This document shows positions 1-9,185 of a DNA stretch of 64,000 bases, piece after piece. The notes below the pieces were generated by a model. The model was not told the origin of the DNA. It saw only the letters and a program-made list of their open reading frames with translations, and did not search any database. Made by a program: the position numbers and the translations under genes. Position 1 is the stretch's first letter. Each line of letters begins with the position of its first letter. The stretch lies in assembly GCF_034092415.1 (NCBI RefSeq), contig NZ_CP139304.1:914001-978000 (forward strand), read 5' to 3'. Origin of the DNA: Prochlorococcus sp. MIT 1341. Its GTDB lineage: Bacteria > Cyanobacteriota > Cyanobacteriia > PCC-6307 > Cyanobiaceae.

Positions 1-1024
1 TAAATCGTTTTTTTTGTTTTTTTTCTACTAGCTTAAGCCTCACATATAACGGATCTGCCGTCTTACTGTTTCTTAAAGCAATCGCTTCCAATTGAACAAT
101 ATCATCCGATCTTTCCATAATCACTTGACCAAGCTCATTAAGTGAGTTCGAGTCATATCTTAATCCAGTTGCAAGTGACCCTCTTCTTTTAGCTTCTGCC
201 AATGCAGATGCTAAAAGAAGCTTTAAACGATTACGAACAGATGAAGAATTGCGCTCATTTGCCTTTGTTGTTGTTGTTGCCAAAACTTCGCCTTTTTCAA
301 CAACTTTTATATTCGGGCGAACTTCTGGAAAACCATATACCACATTTTCCCCTAGCAAAACATTAGCTGCGGAACGAAAGTTAACCACCCATGTCCCGTC
401 CTGACGTATTACTTTCTCAAGTAATTTAATATCATTTTTTGGGACTAATAATATCTGCCTATTGGCCTTTTCCCCTGGTCTAACAAGACTAAAGGCCTCA
501 GAGTTAGCCTGCTGCAATAGACGATCAATAACCCTCTTAGCTTGCTCAGGTTTTTGCAACCTAAGAGTTGCTGTTGCCAATGGTTGTCCACTACTTATAA
601 CTACGTTGCCACTTCTTAATGCAATCAAATTTGATTCAAGCTCTTTAAGTTCCTTTTCTCCAGCAATAATTCTTCTACGAACTCTACCTAATTCTAATTC
701 TGTGTTTTTCATATCTTCGTCTTTCTTCACCTGCGCTAGCCGACTTATCTTAAGAGCTTCTCTACTACTCTTAAGTCTTAATTCCAAGTCGCTAAGTTCA
801 AAAAGTCCTACACGCAATTGTCGGCTCACAAGCAACATGAAGCTAAAAGAAACCGCACTAATCAGACTTCCAGTTAATACTGTTATTAATACAGCAGTGC
901 TCCTAGGCCGCAAATTAAAAACGCTTAATCTTGCTTTGCCTACGCGGCTTCCCAAACGATCTCCAAGAGTGGACAGAACACCCCCAAGAATCAACAAAGA
1001 AAAAATCAGCAGCCAACCAGTCAC
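1..1024 (-). CDS. DUF3084-type membrane protein, 3' end outside window
   Basis: Reading down the minus strand from a GTG at 1024 gives an uninterrupted frame of 341 codons that runs off the left edge. The N-terminus has a membrane helix at about residues 2-22 (GWLLIFSLLILGGV) and a second at about 43-65, followed by a charged, probably coiled-coil stretch around residues 70-130 and a globular remainder. This layout and the position next to ntcA fit the cyanobacterial DUF3084 family, whose function is unknown. The ATG one base earlier is out of frame and followed at once by a stop, so GTG is the likely start. The family name is from recognition of the overall pattern, not a search. Confidence 0.75.
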   Translation of the reverse strand, partial: MTGWLLIFSLLILGGVLSTLGDRLGSRVGKARLSVFNLRPRSTAVLITVLTGSLISAVSFSFMLLVSRQLRVGLFELSDLELRLKSSREALKISRLAQVKKDEDMKNTELELGRVRRRIIAGEKELKELESNLIALRSGNVVISSGQPLATATLRLQKPEQAKRVIDRLLQQANSEAFSLVRPGEKANRQILLVPKNDIKLLEKVIRQDGTWVVNFRSAANVLLGENVVYGFPEVRPNIKVVEKGEVLATTTTKANERNSSSVRNRLKLLLASALAEAKRRGSLATGLRYDSNSLNELGQVIMERSDDIVQLEAIALRNSKTADPLYVRLKLVEKKQKKRF

Positions 1025-1084
1025 ATCAAAGGTAATTCAAAAAAGAAGGTTTTCTAGGCCTAATGAGTTGGTCCGGAGCAGGAC

Positions 1085-1819
1085 CTAGCTAAATCGCTTA
1101 GCAAGAGCAATTGGATCAAAAACAGTAATTTTCTTGCGCTCAATCTGCACTAGGCCAGAGCTCCTTAAATCTCCCAATAGACGAGTAATTGTGACCCTAG
1201 TGGAGCCTATCGCCTCAGCAATTGCTTGATGGGACAGTTTTAGGTCAATAGTTATGCCTTCCTTCTTTGGAACCCCAAAATCTCTGCATAAAACTAGTAA
1301 AAAGCTCACTAATCTCGAAGACATATCTCGATGAGTAAGAGTCTCGATCATAGTTTCGGTTTGTAATATCCGACTCGAAAGTCCCTGTAAAAGCAATAAT
1401 CCTACCTTCGGATCATTCTCCATGGCCTGCTTGACAGAGGTTGCTGGCGCTGTTGTCATCTCAACACGAGTAAAGGCTACTGCGTGATAAAAACGATCTG
1501 AACGATGGCCTGTTAGCAAAGACAGAACTCCAAAAAGACTGTTCTCTCTGAGCATTGCCACTGTAATTTCCTCCCCAGACTCATAAACCCTTGAAAGCTT
1601 TACTGCACCACGACGTATCAAATAAACCCTCTCGGCTGGATCACCTGGAAAAAAAATCGTCTTTGATCTAGCAACAATCTCAATAGATGCTCCATCTAAA
1701 CCACGGATTACCTGGTGAAGAGTTTTGTCTTCTGATGGAACTAAATTTCCCAACTTTAAAGCTTCTTTCCTAGAAGGATGAGGGGAGTAACGACTAAAGC
1801 CGGATGTAACGCCGGCCAT
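1085..1819 (-). CDS. ntcA: Global nitrogen regulator NtcA
   Basis: A 244-residue Crp/Fnr-family protein. Residues about 45-140 form the cyclic-nucleotide-type beta roll ([20 protein letters not shown]), followed by the dimer helix and a winged helix-turn-helix near 195-218 ([20 protein letters not shown]) that matches the NtcA DNA-recognition helix very closely. NtcA senses 2-oxoglutarate and activates nitrogen-assimilation genes by binding GTA-N8-TAC sites. Length is slightly above the usual 222-225 residues through an N-terminal extension; the ATG at 1819 is used. A probable NtcA site with a correctly spaced -10 element lies upstream, so autoregulation is likely. Gene order with the DUF3084 protein looks conserved in picocyanobacteria. 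Confidence 0.96.
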   Translation of the reverse strand: MAGVTSGFSRYSPHPSRKEALKLGNLVPSEDKTLHQVIRGLDGASIEIVARSKTIFFPGDPAERVYLIRRGAVKLSRVYESGEEITVAMLRENSLFGVLSLLTGHRSDRFYHAVAFTRVEMTTAPATSVKQAMENDPKVGLLLLQGLSSRILQTETMIETLTHRDMSSRLVSFLLVLCRDFGVPKKEGITIDLKLSHQAIAEAIGSTRVTITRLLGDLRSSGLVQIERKKITVFDPIALAKRFS

Positions 1820-1840
1820 AAACGCAACGTATATTTGTTG

Positions 1841-1882
1841 AAATTAAGCAGCTTGAGAGAAATCTCATGTAGCAATAATCAC
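1841..1882 (-). promoter_or_regulatory. Probable NtcA-activated promoter of ntcA
   Basis: On the minus strand, 1882-1869 reads GTGATTATTGCTAC, i.e. GTG-N8-TAC, one base from the NtcA consensus GTA-N8-TAC. Exactly 22 bases further on is TAATTT (1846-1841), which fits the -10 pattern TAN3T at the distance typical of NtcA-activated promoters. It lies 22-63 bases before the ntcA start, consistent with autoactivation known for ntcA in other cyanobacteria. Confidence 0.6.
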
Positions 1883-1893
1883 TGTTTTCAGTC

Positions 1894-2622
1894 TTAATGC
1901 TCTAATGATGCTTTCTGGGAAGCAAACAAACTTTCCAGGCCCACTTCTGCCATATCTAACAAGCCATTTAGCTGAGGTCTAGTAAAGGAAGCTCTCTCAG
2001 CAGTTCCTTGACATTCCAGAAGGTGACCACCCGGGGACATAACTACATTGAAATCTACATCTGCATTTGCATCCTCAGAATAATTTAGATCCAAAAACCC
2101 TTCTCCATCCAACAAACCAACTGACACCGCTGCTACCTGTCTAACTACAGGGTTCCTTTGTAATACACCTTGCCGAGTCAAGATCTCACCAGCACGGTAT
2201 AAAGCCATCCAGGCACCAGTAATTGCAGTCGTTCGAGTCCCCGCATCAGCCTGTATCACATCACAATCAACCAACAAAGTCCTTTCCCCTAATACTTTCA
2301 TATCCAAAACAGATCGCAAACTTCTTCCTATAAGTCGCTGAATCTCTTGTGTTCTTCCTGACAACTTCAAAAACTCTCGGGTCTGCCTTTGGGGAGTTGA
2401 TCCGGGCAAGAGACGATATTCGGCACTTAACCATCCTTTTCCGTCCCCTTCTCTCCATTTTGGAATGTTCTCATTCAGGCTAATGCTGCAAATTACAGAG
2501 GTTTTACCTGATTGAACTATCAATGAGCTCAGAGCAAAGCCCATTGGTTCCCATGTCACTTTGAAAGGTCGCAAATCCGAAGGTGAACGACCATCCGATC
2601 TTTTGTCAGTAGTGATAGGCAT
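1894..2622 (-). CDS. rph: Ribonuclease PH
   Basis: About 242 residues of a phosphorolytic 3'-5' exoribonuclease of the RNase PH family, which trims tRNA 3' ends. Visible family features are the N-terminal RSDGRSPSDLRP, the catalytic/phosphate region QTREFLKLSGRTQEIQRLIG with its arginines, and DCDVIQADAGTRTTAITGAW containing the metal-binding aspartates. I chose ATG 2622 (MPITTDKRSDGR) as start; an in-frame GTG at 2649 exists but lies inside a 19-bp inverted repeat and adds residues not typical of the family. The gene stands alone, divergent from the next gene. Confidence 0.95.
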   Translation of the reverse strand: MPITTDKRSDGRSPSDLRPFKVTWEPMGFALSSLIVQSGKTSVICSISLNENIPKWREGDGKGWLSAEYRLLPGSTPQRQTREFLKLSGRTQEIQRLIGRSLRSVLDMKVLGERTLLVDCDVIQADAGTRTTAITGAWMALYRAGEILTRQGVLQRNPVVRQVAAVSVGLLDGEGFLDLNYSEDANADVDFNVVMSPGGHLLECQGTAERASFTRPQLNGLLDMAEVGLESLFASQKASLEH

Positions 2623-2640
2623 TTTTGATCTTAAAAGTTC

Positions 2641-2682
2641 AACAAGCACATCTACACTACCTATAGTGTAGATGTGCTTGTT
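2641..2682. repeat. 19-bp perfect inverted repeat, 4-nt loop
   Basis: Arms 2641-2659 and 2664-2682 are exact reverse complements around the loop CCTA. It lies between the start of rph (minus) and the start of the plus-strand gene at 2744, so it is in a divergent promoter region rather than at gene ends, and it has no T-run of a classical terminator. It could form a long hairpin in either 5' leader or be a dimeric operator. Confidence 0.8.
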
Positions 2683-2743
2683 ATAAACGATTACGCCGCT
2701 AGATTTCTTGTTAGTTCAATTACAGTGAATTCGCTCGCGATAA

Positions 2744-3367
2744 ATGTCCGCATGTCCCAATCTCAATGATGGTCTTCGTACACACCGACCAAGCCCTTCT
2801 CCAGCCCTGGAAAGTCTTGATCTTAAAAGCCATCAAGATAGATTCAAAGCAGTCCCCCTCCATCTAGTAAAACCAGAAGGACAACTTCACATCCACACAG
2901 CTCCATACCGAGGAAGCTTTTCGATGGTTCTAAGTACAGCAATAAGAACTGCAGGACTAGGGAGTCGCGTAATGATTGCCCAATTCTTAAAAGGTGGGGT
3001 CAACCAAGGCCCTGAAGGATCTATAGATCTTTGCGGAAAGCTCTCATGGATAAGGCCTGCAATCGAACGCTGTATCCCGATGCAATCCCCCACAAACAAA
3101 AGGCGAAGCCACTCCGAACCTGAGACGAAAGCAGTCCAAACAATATGGGAAATCTGCAGAAAACACTTATTAAAAGGCGATCTCGATCAACTGGTTCTGG
3201 ACGAAATCGGCCTAGCCATCTCGTTGGGGTATCTAAATAATGAGATTGTGATGGAAGCTCTAGAGCAACGTCCTAGAACGATGGATATCATCCTCACTGG
3301 ACCATCCATCCCTGAGCCAATCATGACGATGGCAGATCAAATTACCGAATTGCGCTTTGGAATCTAA
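2744..3367 (+). CDS. Corrinoid adenosyltransferase (BtuR/CobO)-like protein with degenerate P-loop
   Basis: A 207-residue protein resembling the BtuR/CobO/CobP adenosyltransferase fold: the strand-loop-helix at 46-75, RVMIAQFLKGG at 75-85, and LDQLVLDEIGLAISLGYL near 165-182, which corresponds to the Walker-B-like segment of CobO. Where CobO has a glycine/lysine-rich P-loop (GNGKGKTT type), this protein has HTAPYRGSFS at 51-60 with no lysine. ATP binding may therefore be altered or lost; the real function is uncertain. The stop codon overlaps the start of dcd by one base (TAATG), suggesting co-transcription with dcd and thyX downstream. Confidence 0.65.
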   Translation: MSACPNLNDGLRTHRPSPSPALESLDLKSHQDRFKAVPLHLVKPEGQLHIHTAPYRGSFSMVLSTAIRTAGLGSRVMIAQFLKGGVNQGPEGSIDLCGKLSWIRPAIERCIPMQSPTNKRRSHSEPETKAVQTIWEICRKHLLKGDLDQLVLDEIGLAISLGYLNNEIVMEALEQRPRTMDIILTGPSIPEPIMTMADQITELRFGI

Positions 3368-3960
3368 TGCTTAAAAACGACCGTTGGATTACTGAACAAG
3401 CAACCGCAGGAATGCTTGTTCCCTTTCAAAAAGGACTTGTTAGGCATCTAGAGCCGACTAAAAGCCAAAAACCTGTATTGAGCTTTGGTTGCTCTTCTTA
3501 TGGCTATGACCTTCGTCTTTCCTCAAAAGAATTCTTGATATTCCGACACGTACCTGGAACAGTTATGAACCCAAAAAGATTCAATCCCGCAAATCTGGAA
3601 TCAACTCCCCTGCAAACAGACGAAGACGGAGAATATTTCATACTTCCAGCACATTCCTATGGATTGGGCGTGGCTTTAGAAAAGATGAAAGTTCCATCTA
3701 ACATTACGGTTGTTTGCTTAGGTAAAAGTACATACGCGCGACTTGGAATCATTGTCAACACAACACCAGCTGAAGCCAGTTGGGAAGGGCACTTAACCCT
3801 AGAATTTAGTAATAGTTCAGGAGCAGACTGCAGGATCTACGCTAACGAAGGAATCTGCCAACTCCTCTTTTTTGAAGGCGACCCTTGCGAAACAACGTAT
3901 AGCGATAGGAAAGGCAAATATCAACATCAGCCTGAAAAGGTTACTCTTGCAAAGATCTAG
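3367..3960 (+). CDS. dcd: dCTP deaminase
   Basis: A 197-residue enzyme deaminating dCTP to dUTP. The family core is visible: LSFGCSSYGYDLRLS near 38-52, GKSTYARLGIIVNTTPAE at 119-136 and SWEGHLTLEFSN at 138-149, with Glu136 in the position of the catalytic glutamate. The enzyme is a cytosolic trimer. It starts at ATG 3367, overlapping the previous stop by one base. The next gene is thyX, so the pair forms a short route dCTP to dUTP (then dUMP) to dTMP. Confidence 0.95.
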   Translation: MLKNDRWITEQATAGMLVPFQKGLVRHLEPTKSQKPVLSFGCSSYGYDLRLSSKEFLIFRHVPGTVMNPKRFNPANLESTPLQTDEDGEYFILPAHSYGLGVALEKMKVPSNITVVCLGKSTYARLGIIVNTTPAEASWEGHLTLEFSNSSGADCRIYANEGICQLLFFEGDPCETTYSDRKGKYQHQPEKVTLAKI

Positions 3961-4091
3961 CCTGGGGGGCTATTTTTTCAAGCCCAATCGTTTAACTCAA
4001 AGGGGAAAGATCAATCACAACTTCGTACAAATAAAAAGTTGAATCTAGCAAAGAAAATTTCATGCTATAATTATTAAAAATTCTTGCCAAG

Positions 4092-4727
4092 ATGGCCCGC
4101 GTTGAACTTATAGCCATAACTCCAGACGCAGAAAAAACTATGGCATATATTGCCAGAGTTAGCAATCCCAAAAACCAAGAAAACAAAGATTATTCAGGAC
4201 TATTAAAATATTGCATAAAAAATGAACATTGGAGTGTTTTTGAGCAGGCTTATATGACAATCAAAATCGAAACAAGTAGAGGAATCGCAGCACAAGTCTT
4301 AAGGCATAGATCATTTACCTTTCAAGAGTTTTCTCAAAGATATGCTGACAGTACGCAGTTAGGTGAAATACCGATTCCTGATCTCCGCCGCCAAGATGTA
4401 AAGAATAGGCAAAACTCAACTGACGACCTATCTCTTGAGACAACTGAACTATTTAGAGAAAAAATAAAAACTCACTTTCAAAATTCACTTGAAATTTATG
4501 AAGCAATGCTTGCCGCTGGGGTAGCGAAAGAATGCGCTCGTTTTGTACTCCCCTTGGCGACTCCAACAAAAATATATATGTCTGGGTCATGTCGCTCTTG
4601 GATTCATTACATCAAATTACGTTCTGGGCATGGCACACAAAAAGAACATATGGATATTGCGAATGAATGTAAGAAGATTTTCTCGAGTAATTTTCCAACA
4701 GTATCAAAAGCTCTGGAATGGGTTTAA
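4092..4727 (+). CDS. thyX: Flavin-dependent thymidylate synthase
   Basis: A 211-residue ThyX protein, converting dUMP to dTMP with FAD, NADPH and methylenetetrahydrofolate. The diagnostic ThyX motif RHRSxxxxxxSxR is present at 71-83 (RHRSFTFQEFSQR). The C-terminal part contains SGSCRSWIHYIKLRSG, the substrate-binding region with the active-site serine/arginine area. The gene lies 131 bases after dcd on the same strand; the spacer is AT rich and may hold its own promoter. ThyX rather than ThyA is the usual choice in this group. Confidence 0.95.
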   Translation: MARVELIAITPDAEKTMAYIARVSNPKNQENKDYSGLLKYCIKNEHWSVFEQAYMTIKIETSRGIAAQVLRHRSFTFQEFSQRYADSTQLGEIPIPDLRRQDVKNRQNSTDDLSLETTELFREKIKTHFQNSLEIYEAMLAAGVAKECARFVLPLATPTKIYMSGSCRSWIHYIKLRSGHGTQKEHMDIANECKKIFSSNFPTVSKALEWV

Positions 4728-4741
4728 TTATCTCAGAAGGC

Positions 4742-5302
4742 TCATGAATGGCTCATAGGTTTAGAGCTATTCTCATTTGATCTTGAGGTAGCAAGCTCAA
4801 ATGAAGAGTGCTTCAACTCTTCTGAATTAAGCAGGTTTGGTAAAGTTTCTTCCATAATTAATGCTTTAGCTACGACTTTTAATTCAGAAAAAGATCTAAT
4901 TCCAATTGATGCTCCCAACAGTTTCCCTTCAGAGCTAAAGAAGTTTAACTGGGGTATGCCCTTAACATTATATTTTTCAATCAAATCGAGCCAGCGTGGA
5001 TTATCAACATTTAAAAGTACTAAATCTAGCTTGTTAAGATTCTGGGCCTCTAATTCAAGCATATCTGATGACATTTCTTGGCAAGCTTCACACCAATCAG
5101 CATAGAATTCAAAAATTGTAGGTCTACCATTCGACAAAGCCACCTCAGGGTCTAAAGACCGATCCGCTAGATTAGAAAGTGTCGCATCTGTGCTGACTTG
5201 TCCCTTTAGGAAGAACAAAAGAACTCCTAAAATTATCGCTACAGAGGCCAAGACAAATCTCTCCATAAGGCTCAGGTTGGTGGCGGTCTGATGAGACTTC
5301 AT
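4742..5302 (-). CDS. txlA: Membrane-anchored thioredoxin-like protein (TxlA/HCF164 type)
   Basis: A 186-residue protein with one N-terminal membrane helix (about 15-33, FVLASVAIILGVLLFF) and a thioredoxin domain carrying the redox motif WCEAC at 70-74 after FEFYAD. The cis-proline segment KGIPQLNFF is visible near 118-126. In cyanobacteria and chloroplasts this arrangement belongs to TxlA/HCF164, a lumen- or periplasm-facing reductant for cytochrome assembly. Convergent with thyX (14-base gap). Confidence 0.85.
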   Translation of the reverse strand: MKSHQTATNLSLMERFVLASVAIILGVLLFFLKGQVSTDATLSNLADRSLDPEVALSNGRPTIFEFYADWCEACQEMSSDMLELEAQNLNKLDLVLLNVDNPRWLDLIEKYNVKGIPQLNFFSSEGKLLGASIGIRSFSELKVVAKALIMEETLPNLLNSEELKHSSFELATSRSNENSSKPMSHS

Positions 5303-5416
5303 AAGCTGCCTTAATAAGATTCAATATTTCAACACATTTTATATTTTTAAACTAGAAAATTTATGTTTATGTATGAGGTCACTAAAAAAAGGAATACAAT
5401 ATTTAAACAATTCCAA

Positions 5417-7456
5417 TCAATCTACCTTTACCCGACAAGCTGTCCAGTCGGGGGTTAAATAACTCCATAAATTCCCGAGTACTTTCTTAGTATAAAAACG
5501 TGTTTCAGGGTATGGAATTCGTTCTACCCATAATTCCGGGTCCAAATATGCTTCCTCTGAAAGCCAACTGTATACGATCGATGAACCAGCGTTGTAACTT
5601 GCCAAAACAAGAAAGGGATTACCTTCCCAAATCTCAAGTAGAGCTGCCAAATGGTGACCTCCTATTTCAAGATTGATAGAAGGTTCAGCAAGATATTTGC
5701 CCTGGAAAGAGGAATCTATATATTTCTGAGCCGTTAAAGGCATTAATTGCATTAAGCCTATTGCTCCTTGTGATGACTCAACTCCAGGAGAGAATCGGGA
5801 CTCCTGGTTGGCAATAGCTAAAAGCAATTCGGGTCGAACCCCCGTTTGCTTAAAAGCATCACTGACTTCCTGCATAAACCTATAGGGATATTGACTTCTA
5901 TGAAAAATATTTCTTTGAAAACAATCCACAAAAGTTTTTTCAAAAGCCAACTCGGACAACATTGCCAAGCCCATCCAAGAATCACCAACAGCTATCCTCA
6001 ATCTGGCTTCTACAAGAGTTTCACTAAAGTCATGATTTAACTGATCAACTTCTGAAAAATATAAGGCACGCCAAGTTTCCCAAGCAGTCTTTTCGAGCCC
6101 AAGTCGCCAAAGAAGATTTACTAAATTATCTTTACTAAATAATGGAGTCCAAGAGATTGGTGAGAATAGATAATTAGAAGGCTCTATTTCTCTTAACTTT
6201 GGGAAAGTGATATGTCCGAGCCGTTGATGGGCTCTCCAGGTGTAATAACTGGGCGGATGGTTCTCAATTAATTCAACCCATATATTGTTCGCTAAAAAAG
6301 TTTTACCTTTTTTGAACTGAATTAGACCTTCCCAAAACTTAATTCTTACCAAAATTGTTTCTGGGAGGTTTTTATAGCGAAAACTTGACAGCAGAGACTG
6401 AGCTTTATCCCAGTCTTCTAATAGCAACGCCTGACGAGCTAATTCCCAGTGCAATTCCCATAATTCAGAGTCATCTCGCCAATCCTGAAAGCCTTCTAAT
6501 GGTTTTTTATCAATTGACAATCGATCATTCGCCATTGCAATGCTTTTAGCAGCATTCGTCAAGCCTGATGGCAACCCAGCCACCTCATCAACTGATAATC
6601 TTTTCAAGCGTAAAAGAAGCTTCAACCCAGCGATACTTTCTTTAGAATTTGGATGATTAACAAACAACTTCTTTAAAAGGGTCTTAGCTAACTCTTTATT
6701 CAATTCATCGCCCTGAACAAGACTTTTCGCTATCAGAAAAGTAATTGCTGGCTTACTAGGTGGTTCTTTCAGGCATTTCCATGCTGCCAATCCATCACCT
6801 AACTGAGCGAGAGCATTGGCTAATAATTCACGTTCCTTTTCTAAATGAAGTTTTCCTGAGAATTCATCACAAGTTTTCCTAAATAATTGTTCAGCGCCAT
6901 GCCAACGAACACCCCATCTCGCTAAATGTTTAACACCTTGATAAGGATTAGCAACCTGTCCTTTAAGTTCCAATGCAGCTGCCAATGAAGCAGGATGGGC
7001 TGGGTAGAGCTGCATTATTTTCTTACGAAAATCTATCTCATCCCGACCAAGAATGTAATAAGCATCAGCACTAATGGGCGACAAAGGAAATCTTCTAAAA
7101 AGTTCTAGCCAAAAAACCTTTGCCAAAGGTTCCCCACCAAGCTTTCTTGCAGTTTCTGCATGTTTTTTTAAAACAATAGCTGCCAAAGGATTCTTCCCCC
7201 ACCCTTGAGATTTCAAGAGTGTGTATTGCCTTTGTGGAGAATCTCCTGAAGCTGCAACCAGGAGTAATGCAGCATGTCTCCGCTGGGTAGGATCAAGGGA
7301 CCACCTATATTTCTCCCATAATTGAGAACTTGATAGATTAGGGTTTAACTTTTCCTGAAAAGATCTAACAAGAGCCTGACCTCCCAAGATGGTTAACAAA
7401 GTCAGAAAGACAATAGCTGCTAACGCTTTAAATGGATGTTCAAGAGGCCCTCTCAC
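5417..7456 (-). CDS. slt: Soluble lytic murein transglycosylase
   Basis: A 679-residue protein with an N-terminal membrane/signal helix (about 10-26), a long alpha-helical region with repeated leucine/tryptophan-rich helices resembling the superhelical ring of Slt70, and a C-terminal SLT domain from about 543. The catalytic glutamate is in ELLLAIANQESRFSP (Glu552), followed by QGAIGLMQLMP and ASYNAG, all family hallmarks. It cleaves the glycan chain of peptidoglycan in the periplasm, forming 1,6-anhydromuramic ends. Stand-alone gene, divergent from glmM. Confidence 0.92.
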   Translation of the reverse strand: MRGPLEHPFKALAAIVFLTLLTILGGQALVRSFQEKLNPNLSSSQLWEKYRWSLDPTQRRHAALLLVAASGDSPQRQYTLLKSQGWGKNPLAAIVLKKHAETARKLGGEPLAKVFWLELFRRFPLSPISADAYYILGRDEIDFRKKIMQLYPAHPASLAAALELKGQVANPYQGVKHLARWGVRWHGAEQLFRKTCDEFSGKLHLEKERELLANALAQLGDGLAAWKCLKEPPSKPAITFLIAKSLVQGDELNKELAKTLLKKLFVNHPNSKESIAGLKLLLRLKRLSVDEVAGLPSGLTNAAKSIAMANDRLSIDKKPLEGFQDWRDDSELWELHWELARQALLLEDWDKAQSLLSSFRYKNLPETILVRIKFWEGLIQFKKGKTFLANNIWVELIENHPPSYYTWRAHQRLGHITFPKLREIEPSNYLFSPISWTPLFSKDNLVNLLWRLGLEKTAWETWRALYFSEVDQLNHDFSETLVEARLRIAVGDSWMGLAMLSELAFEKTFVDCFQRNIFHRSQYPYRFMQEVSDAFKQTGVRPELLLAIANQESRFSPGVESSQGAIGLMQLMPLTAQKYIDSSFQGKYLAEPSINLEIGGHHLAALLEIWEGNPFLVLASYNAGSSIVYSWLSEEAYLDPELWVERIPYPETRFYTKKVLGNLWSYLTPDWTACRVKVD

Positions 7457-7525
7457 TCGATCAAAGTTTTGTTTTGAGTATGGTGAAAATAAAGATTGAT
7501 TTTAAAAATCTTTCAATTAGCCTAC

Positions 7526-7564
7526 CTCGCGACCCTTTCCTTCACTTTAAGAGAAGGTTGCGAG
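7526..7564. repeat. Hairpin in the slt/glmM divergent gap
   Basis: Arms 7526-7534 (CTCGCGACC) and 7556-7564 (GGTTGCGAG) pair over nine positions including one G-T, with an inner CCTTC/GAAGG that could extend it. The gap between the two divergent genes (7457-7728) contains no other recognisable element. Role unknown: leader hairpin, operator or small RNA part. Confidence 0.4.
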
Positions 7565-7728
7565 ATAACTTATAAACGTAAAATATCTAACGATCCCTAG
7601 AAGTCTTAACTTTATAGAAGTTTCTGTTTAGAAAAACTAATAAAGTCTTTTTAGAATTGTCTGTAATGAATCCCTTCTCGAGGAAAGATTGGCCTGAAAC
7701 ATTTTCCCTAAAGCTATAGCGACAATAT

Positions 7729-9165
7729 ATGATTAGCCCCTACTCCTTCGTTTTCCTTTTTAACTTCATGGACGAAGCTGACAACTATCCCTTGAAACCA
7801 AAGCAAGGGAAAATAAATATCAGCTTCGGTACCGATGGTATAAGGGGTCCCATAGGGACTGTATTAACTCCGTCTCTAGCACTTGAGCTTGGTTTCCTTA
7901 CTGGGGAAGTTCTCAATGGAGATGCTCCCATACTGATTGGGATGGACTCTCGAACGAGTGGACCTATGCTTGCATCAGCACTTGCAGCAGGAATAATTGC
8001 TTCAGGTAAGGACGTTTGGGAGATAGGTCTATGCACAACACCTGCGATCCCTTGCCTAATTAAGAAATTTGGGCTTTCAGGAGGGTTGATGATTTCAGCT
8101 AGTCATAATCCACCTGGAGACAATGGGATCAAAATATTTGGTTGCGACGGAAACAAACTTGACTACAGCAGTCAAAAAATTATTGAGAATGGGATAAATA
8201 CTGAATATAAGAATTCTTCTGGCTCTAACTACCGGAAATCAGGCAAAACAACTAAGCGTCCTGAGCTAGTTCAAAGCTATTGCCAAACACTATTAAATTT
8301 GTTTGAGCCATACAGGCTCGATGGAATCCGAATTGTGCTTGACCTCTGTTGGGGGTCAGCAACATCATGTGCCCTAGAACTATTTCAAAATCTAGGTGCT
8401 GATGTAACTGTTATTAATGGTGAGCCCAATGGAGAGCTCATCAATGTTGATTGTGGTTCTACAAATCTTGCACAACTTCGAGCTGCTGTACTGAAAGAAA
8501 ACGCTGCAATGGGTTTTGCTTTTGATGGGGATGCAGACAGGATGCTTGCATTAGATGAAAGAGGAAGGTTGATAGATGGCGATCATATCCTCTACTTATG
8601 GGGCTCTGAATTAAAAAAACAGCGCAAGCTTCCTGGCAACAAACTTGTCGCAACAGTAATGTCAAACTTAGCTTTTGAACAAGCATGGAAAACAAACGGA
8701 GGAGTACTCGAGCGCACACCAGTAGGGGATCAACATGTCCATAAAGCAATGATTCAAAACGGAGCAGGATTAGGTGGTGAGCAATCAGGCCACATCCTCT
8801 GTACAGAGAATGGGCTCTCAGGTGACGGTCTCTTCTCTGCTCTCAAAATGGCAACGCTTAGTGTTAAAAGAGGACTATCACTAGCAGATTGGCGTGATGA
8901 AAGTTTCAAACCTTTCCCTCAGAAGCTTGTGAACATTCATATACAGAACAGTTGTGTTCGCAAGAGTTGGAATAATTGTGAACCCTTAAATGAGGCGATA
9001 TCAAATGCAGAAGAACAAATGGGTGCTGATGGAAGAGTATTAGTAAGAGCTAGCGGTACAGAACCCTTACTTAGGTTAATGGTTGAAGCATCTAATCAAG
9101 ATACTGTTGATTCCTGGACATCTGAACTTGCAGATCTTGCAGACCAACATCTAAATGCCGCCTAA
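7729..9165 (+). CDS. glmM: Phosphoglucosamine mutase
   Basis: A 478-residue alpha-D-phosphohexomutase converting glucosamine-6-phosphate to glucosamine-1-phosphate for UDP-GlcNAc synthesis. Motifs in order: FGTDGIRG at 33-40, the phosphoserine loop ISASHNPPGDNG (Ser125) , the magnesium loop DGDADR at 266-271, GGEQSGHI in the sugar-binding domain, and RASGTEPLLRLM at the C-terminus. The family usually starts only about 5-10 residues before FGTDG, so the in-frame ATG at 7768 (MDEADNYP) is an equally likely start; no clear ribosome site separates them. Confidence 0.95.
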   Translation: MISPYSFVFLFNFMDEADNYPLKPKQGKINISFGTDGIRGPIGTVLTPSLALELGFLTGEVLNGDAPILIGMDSRTSGPMLASALAAGIIASGKDVWEIGLCTTPAIPCLIKKFGLSGGLMISASHNPPGDNGIKIFGCDGNKLDYSSQKIIENGINTEYKNSSGSNYRKSGKTTKRPELVQSYCQTLLNLFEPYRLDGIRIVLDLCWGSATSCALELFQNLGADVTVINGEPNGELINVDCGSTNLAQLRAAVLKENAAMGFAFDGDADRMLALDERGRLIDGDHILYLWGSELKKQRKLPGNKLVATVMSNLAFEQAWKTNGGVLERTPVGDQHVHKAMIQNGAGLGGEQSGHILCTENGLSGDGLFSALKMATLSVKRGLSLADWRDESFKPFPQKLVNIHIQNSCVRKSWNNCEPLNEAISNAEEQMGADGRVLVRASGTEPLLRLMVEASNQDTVDSWTSELADLADQHLNAA

Positions 9166-9185
9166 AGTGGATGTTCTTGCAATAT

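Noticed and set aside
462-1088. 208-codon plus-strand frame
   Set aside because: It is antisense to the DUF3084-type gene, which has membrane helices and a natural start; the plus-strand translation is serine/leucine-rich low quality.
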